Shown here: positions 20,390 to 24,701 of the stretch, piece by piece
How the letters are laid out: the number at the start of each line of letters is the position of its first letter
Position numbering within the stretch: position 1 is the first letter of the stretch
Assembly: GCA_030770425.1 (NCBI GenBank)
Contig: JASJFT010000373.1
Span: 1 to 24,701, forward strand
Direction: 5' to 3'
Length of the DNA stretch: 24,701 nt
From: Darksidea phi
Lineage: Eukaryota > Ascomycota > Dothideomycetes > Pleosporales > Lentitheciaceae
Program-made: the position numbers and the translations under genes
Notes under the pieces: model-generated
Database searches by the model: none
What the model was told of the DNA's origin: nothing
The model's input: only the letters and a program-made list of their open reading frames with translations

Positions 20390-20720
20390 CGGTAACTTAT
20401 TTTAAAGTCGTAATCTACTAGTAATTCTAACTATTAGAATTATCGTTAGTTAAGTTTCTTTATAGTTATAAAACTTATAAGGTTCTAGTAGTCCGTAATA
20501 ACCTTAATCTTATACTTAGCTCCTATAAGCTATAGTCTCTATTATTCGAATACTAATATAATAGTACTAAGTTTCTTATTATAAATATTATAGTTTACTT
20601 CTTCTTTACTAAACTTATATAAGTAGTAGAATACTAGTCTCTATTTTCTATCTTCTTCTTACTAGATAAGTATTACTCCTAGTATATAGTCTAATACGTC
20701 TATTTCTACTCTAAGAGATT
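20390..20720 (-). pseudogene. Element C RNase H domain (RIP-degraded)
   Basis: The minus strand reads Leu-Arg-Val-Glu-Ile-Asp-Val-Leu-Asp-Tyr near 20700, Phe-Ser-Lys-Glu-Glu-Val-Asn-Tyr-Asn near 20600, and Ile-Lys-Val-Ile-Thr-Asp-Tyr-x-Asn-Leu near 20490. These are the landmarks of gypsy RNase H, including Thr-Asp-His-x-x-Leu with His now Tyr. It is followed by the Leu-Ser-Arg-Arg end and the integrase, as expected. Confidence 0.85.
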
Positions 20721-20799
20721 TTATTAGATCGTATATTTATAATATAGGTATTAATATAAATAGATTCTTAAGCTTATTAAAAGTTTTCTATTATTTTTA

Positions 20800-21500
20800 G
20801 TTCTACTAAAATTCTTTTTCTTTCTTAGTTACCTCTATAAGTAGAGATATAGTCTTTAAGTAATCTCTAATAAACTTCTAATAAAAGTTAGTAAATCCTA
20901 AAAAGGATTATACGTTCTTAACTAATATTAAAGTTAGCTATTTCCTTATAGTCTATACTTTCTTAGGGTTTATAGATACTCCTTCTTATAAAATAATAAA
21001 ACCTAGATATTTGGTTTTAATCCTATAGAATTCGTATTTATCTAGGTAAAGTAGTAACCTATTTTACTATAGCTTTTATAGTACTTTCTTTATATATTTT
21101 TTATATTCTTCTAGTATTTCTTTACTATATATAAGAACGTTATCTAGATATACTATATAGAATATATCTAAGTATTTATTTAACGTCCTATTAATAACTA
21201 ACTAAAATATTACTAGTATATTTATTAATTTAAATAGTATAACTCTATACTTATAGAGTCTATATTAGGTCTTAAATACTATATACTTCTCGTACTCTTT
21301 TACTATTCGAATTCTATAGAATCCTTCCTAGATATTAAATTTTATAATCTACTTAACTCCTTAGAACTAGTCTATAAGTTCTCTAATTAGTAGTAGTAGG
21401 TATTAGTTTTTCTTTATAATATTATTTAAACGTCTATAGTCTATATAAAGTTATAACTTTTTATTCTTCTTTAGAATAAATAGAACTAGTAATACTATAG
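20800..21500 (-). pseudogene. Element C reverse transcriptase (RIP-inactivated)
   Basis: The catalytic box reads Tyr-Leu-Asp-Asn-Val-Leu-Ile-Tyr-Ser on the minus strand at about 21150-21125. The second Asp is Asn (21139-21141), so polymerase activity is lost. The block order relative to RNase H and integrase fits Ty3/gypsy. One TpG survives at 21012-21013. It gives Lys where Glu is usual in the segment before Leu-Gly-Phe. Confidence 0.88.
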
Positions 21501-21949
21501 AGCTTTAACTTTCTTTAATATATCCTCTCTCTAAGTTCTTTACTAAGTACTCCTTTAATTCTTTCTATTAGTCTACTATTAATAAGTATATAGGTCTAGG
21601 CTTAAGCTTCGTACTCTATTCTAGATATATTTTATAGTTCTATTCCTAGTACTCTAGTAAATTAGTTTCTAGATATTCTTCGAATAGCTCTTAGAATTCC
21701 TTATAGTCTTAAGATATTATTAGTCGTAGTCTTTTCTACGCGGTCGCGACTCTTTATACTATAATAATATCGACTTTCTACGAGTTCTTTTTATAGATCC
21801 TCGCGATCTTATAAGGTAAAATTAAGTCTATTCTCCCTTTTTAGGGTATATACTAGATCTCGTAGCTAGACCTTTCTAGTCTTCTAATTTCTACGACTCG
21901 AGCTACCTACTTATAGTTTAGTACTTTACGTAGCTTCTAATCTATCTAT

Positions 21950-22240
21950 AGATTATATATCGCTAGTTAGTTATAATTAATAATTATATTAGTATCTCTA
22001 ATTTCTATAATATTAAATCTACGATAGTCTTTAATATTTTCTACCTCTAGGGTTACTTTTTATATTTTAAGGTAAATTATACCTTCTCTATATTCTATAG
22101 ATAATCTATTTCTAAGATCTACTTATATAAATTTTTCTTTAACTTAGTAAGGAATCCTATATTCCTTTACTAATTTTAATAATAGGAGTATAAACTCTAC
22201 TCTATTATTTATAATAGCTTAGACTTTCTATCTATAAATT
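21950..22240 (-). pseudogene. Element C aspartic protease domain (RIP-degraded)
   Basis: The minus strand reads Ala-Ile-Ile-Asn-Asn-Arg-Val-Glu near 22210, where chromoviruses have (Val/Ile)-Asp-x-Gly-Ala-Glu, so the catalytic Asp is now Asn. Further on it reads Ile-Arg-Asp-Thr-Asn-Ile-Ile-Ile-Asn-Tyr-Asn, then Tyr-Asn-Leu-x-Ile-Asp. The last corresponds to the Ile-Leu-Gly-x-x-Trp-Leu ... Asn-Pro-x-Ile-Asp-Trp end common to fungal gypsy proteases. About 450 bases of linker separate it from the RT. Confidence 0.75.
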
Positions 22241-23550
22241 TATACGTTTACTTCTAACTTAGCTAGTTATTAGATATTTTTTTATATAATTTATAGAGTT
22301 ATCTTTTAGGTACTTTTATTAACGTAACTCTAGTATAGCTAATAATAATCTAGTTTTTTAGCTTATTATTATAGAGGTCCTAATCTTTAGAGTCCTTCTT
22401 TAGTTCTCTAGTCTTATTTTATTAAATAGACGACTCGTCTACCTATTCTATTTTTAGATCTAGTACTCTTTCGATCCTACGGGACGTTTCCTAATTTGGT
22501 CCTTCTAATAGTTCTTCTTTTAGTACTAGTATATCCTAATTAATAGGTTCTATCTTATTTTTATCGTTTTAGGTATCGTAATATTCCTACTATATACCTA
22601 GGGCCCTTAGCTATCTACTAATCTCTAGGTTCTTTAAACTATCTTAGTTCTATACTAGATATCCGTATAATTTATATTATTTAATAAGGTATTCCTTTCT
22701 TTTAAGGTTTTAATAGAAGATATCTTCTTCTCTTCTAGCCGTAAGTTCTTATTATACTAGGTATAGGATATATAACTAATCGTAGTATATTTAATATATA
22801 GTCTTATAATCGGGTTCTTAGTATATAATCCTATAGTTAATATCTCGTTTATATCCTTTAGTATCTACCTAGATTAGTCTACGTAGCTATCGTCCTATAG
22901 TATATTTTATCGGGAAATACTTATTATATTCGTTATTATAGTAATTAATCTATTCTAGCTATTCTTACTCCTTATAAGCCTAGGTCTAGTTATTATAGTC
23001 GTAGATATAATATCCTACTATTAGATATTCTACGTTTCGAAGGTATATATATAAGCTACTTTTTAGAAGTATTATAATTTTCTTCTTCTATTAGACGTAG
23101 TACTTATAATTTCCTATATAGTTTATCTATAGTAGTATATTATAGTCTATATTATTATAGTTCTAGGTTATCTTATAACCTTCTAGTCCTTAGAGTCTTA
23201 GGGTCTAGTCTATCGCCTACTAACCTCGATCTCTTATAACGTATATTAGCTTCCTTATATCGGTATAATATTTAGCGATATACTAGCTAGTTCTATATTT
23301 TTAATATTTATTATATACTAACTATCTAAAAATATCTTCTATACTAACCTCGTCTAGTCTATCGAGTTTTAGTTCTTCTATCTCGAGTTCTAGGTCGTCT
23401 TATTATCGAGTAATCTCTTCGACCTTATTCTACCTACTAGTATTATACTATATTTCGAGTATTAAGTTAGACTTAGTTTCTTTTTCTTTACTATACCTAA
23501 TTATATTTATATACCTAGTACTATTCTAGCCTTCTATACTTTTCTTTTCC
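22240..23550 (-). pseudogene. Element C gag-to-protease region
   Basis: This region lies between the zinc knuckle and the protease. It is degraded, with no domain I can name. The first part after the knuckle (23400-23550) is charged and Asn/Ser-rich, as in gag C-termini. A TpG survives near 22496. It may include the gag-pol junction, but frame changes here cannot be told from later indels. Confidence 0.4.
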
Positions 23551-23555
23551 TTATT

Positions 23556-23600
23556 ATATTCTTTAGCGAAGTATTCCTATATACCGTAGCGTAGATATAC
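23556..23600 (-). pseudogene. Element C gag zinc knuckle (Cys and His all replaced by Tyr)
   Basis: The minus strand reads Tyr-Leu-Arg-Tyr-Gly-Ile-stop-Glu-Tyr-Phe-Ala-Lys-Glu-Tyr. With Tyr standing for Cys or His and the stop for Gln, the spacing is exactly Cys-x2-Cys-x4-His-x4-Cys, the RNA-binding knuckle of gag. All four metal ligands were lost by RIP. Confidence 0.88.
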
Positions 23601-23779
23601 TTTTTTATTTTAATATTATTTTATCTCGTCTACTAGGACTTTCTATAGCTTTCTACCTTATTCGCGTTTCTTATTCTTTAGATATTTCTTTTTCTAAACT
23701 ATACTAATATCTATTTTATCGTAATTCTTATAAAATCTATACTTTTAAACTACCTACTCTTTTCTATAAACTCTTACTA

Positions 23780-24200
23780 GTCTTATAGTATCTTATTTTT
23801 TAAGCGCTCGTTCGTATAGTCGATTATCGATATAGATTATTATCTTAATTAGTTCTACTAGATCGTCTAATTTTTTAAGTTAGGTTAACTCGTTTTTAAT
23901 TAGCTTCTTAAGTCTATTATAGTATACCACTATAAGAGATATATTATCCTAATTAATCTTATACTATAGCTATTTAAATTCGATAGTATACGTACTTACT
24001 AACTTAGTCTATCTTAGCCTTTAAATCTAGTATTCGGTCTACTAGACCTTATTAATATCTCTAAAGACTATATATATCTATTTCTTAAACGAATTCTAAT
24101 CTTTAAATACTACCTTCGTTTCGTCGTATCACTTTAATAAGGAGTCCTCGTTAGTTATATAATTATCGATTAAGGGCTATATCTATATAGCCGCTTTACC
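23780..24200 (-). pseudogene. Element C gag core (RIP-degraded)
   Basis: The minus strand reads Phe-Lys-Asp near 24110, then Tyr-Tyr-Asn-Arg-Leu-Lys-Lys-Leu-Ile-Lys-Asn-Glu-Leu-Thr near 23915, and Ile-Asp-Asn-Arg-Leu-Tyr-Glu-Arg near 23820. This is the chromovirus gag signature (Phe-Tyr-x-Gly-Leu-Lys ... Lys-Asp-Glu-Leu ... Ile-Asp-Asn-Arg-Leu-Tyr-Glu-Arg). It is followed 200 bases later by the zinc knuckle. A CpA at 23928-23929 and one near 24129 survive. Confidence 0.87.
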
Positions 24201-24545
24201 TATTATATATATACTTATAGTAAGGATCTTATCCTAGTTACTAGTAAATATAGTAGAGTTAAACCGGTAGTATAGGTCTAATTATATAAGAAACGGCCTT
24301 AGGCCTTTCTTTCTACTATCGTATTTCTTTAGTATCGGGATTTTTAACTTTATCTCGAGTTCTACTTATACCTATTATAACGATCCTTATAGTAATATTA
24401 TAGCCTACTATAACTTAACTATCTAAGCTACTTATTACTAGATTAGGGCTACTAGGTTTGTTACTAGAGCCCTAGTTACGCTCTCTCTAGAGGTATTATA
24501 TAAGCTAGATAGAGTTACTATATCAATATAACCTTAGTTTAGAGT
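24200..24545 (-). other. Element C gag N-terminus and leader
   Basis: This is the remaining part between the gag core and the 5' LTR. No start codon can be named because ATG is absent. The primer-binding site should lie just left of 24546. No tRNA match was recognised. A CpA at about 24523 survives close to that spot. Confidence 0.5.
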
Positions 24546-24701
24546 AGTTAATATATTATATATTATACGTACCTTTATATAGAATCTAGGTTAGAACTAA
24601 TAGAATATTTATTATACCGTTGGTTTTTAATAGGTTAAGATTAAGTTAACGAATTCTATTACTAGAATAACTACTTAGGAAAAGATCTAATCTTATTCGT
24701 A
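24546..24701 (-). repeat. Element C 5' LTR (right copy, cut by window end)
   Basis: It aligns with 17626-17780 through the shared AATAGGTTAAGATTAAG and TTAACGAATTCTATTACTAG. All differences in the 140-base comparison are transitions. A TpG survives in CCGTTGG, where the left copy has CCGTTAG. About 290 bases of it lie beyond the window. Confidence 0.85.

Larger units (their letters stand above)
17626..24701 (-). mobile_element. Element C: minus-strand chromovirus-type Ty3/gypsy relic, nested in B
   Basis: The minus strand shows gag, zinc knuckle, protease, RT, RNase H, integrase and chromodomain from right to left. LTRs stand on both sides: 17626 to about 18070 (3' LTR) and from about 24546 past the window end (5' LTR). 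It interrupts element B exactly where A and B stop matching, so it inserted later than B. The expected target-site duplication and the rest of B lie outside. The residual catalytic integrase residues are better preserved than in A, B or D. Confidence 0.9.

Noticed and set aside
24500..24545. tRNA primer-binding site of element C
   Set aside because: The position is right but no stretch matches a tRNA 3' end. RIP of the initial TGG would hide it, so I do not call it.
137..24701. AT-rich genome of a mitochondrion, plastid, Plasmodium-like parasite or low-GC bacterium
   Set aside because: The loss is specific to CpA/TpG, while CpG, ApC and GpT remain. Degraded Ty3/gypsy domains occur throughout. 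AT bias alone would not give this pattern.
137..24701. Alternative genetic code with TAA/TAG read as Gln
   Set aside because: Stops also replace Trp, His and Cys read as Tyr, catalytic Asp read as Asn, and ATG is missing. Non-coding LTRs show the same base changes, so the cause is mutation, not recoding.

Overview
The window is a block of fossil retrotransposons from a filamentous ascomycete (Pezizomycotina) genome that has been hit to near saturation by repeat-induced point mutation (RIP). RIP changes CpA to TpA, which reads as TpG to TpA on the other strand. After about position 137 the DNA is very AT-rich and CpA and TpG are almost absent. By eye only a few dozen remain in 24.5 kb, where base composition would predict well over a thousand, while ApC and GpT stay common. 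ATG, TGG, TGY and CAN codons are therefore nearly missing. No intact gene exists. Products can only be recognised by reading through stops and allowing Gln/Trp to appear as stop, His/Cys as Tyr, Met as Ile, and Asp/Glu as Asn/Lys. The species cannot be named from this sequence.

Layout. 1-136 is normal-composition DNA and the only stretch not affected by RIP. Element A (137 to about 2150, + strand) is the 3' part of a Ty3/gypsy element: integrase, chromodomain-like end, 75-bp tandem repeats and a possible polypurine tract. 2140-4560 is RIP-degraded and not assigned to a family. It holds a Lys/Glu-rich frame on the minus strand and a Gln/His-rich frame on the plus strand. Element D (about 4560-10640, minus strand) is a different Ty3/gypsy lineage with integrase, RNase H and reverse transcriptase. 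Element B (about 10646-17625, + strand) is the longer relative of A: gag, protease, RT, RNase H, integrase, chromodomain-like end. Element C (17626 to beyond 24701, minus strand) is a chromovirus-type gypsy with long terminal repeats on both sides, the right one cut by the window edge. C lies inside the 3' end of B and interrupts it.

A and B align without net indels over 1.7 kb and differ almost only by transitions. The two C LTRs behave the same way. Many A/B and LTR differences are CG in one copy against TA in the other. Several surviving CpA/TpG sites fall where the protein family predicts an ancestral CpG. This suggests two interacting processes: RIP saturation, and CpG loss through TpG/CpA intermediates. 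The catalytic residues of the RTs and integrases are mutated, so none of the elements can move by itself.
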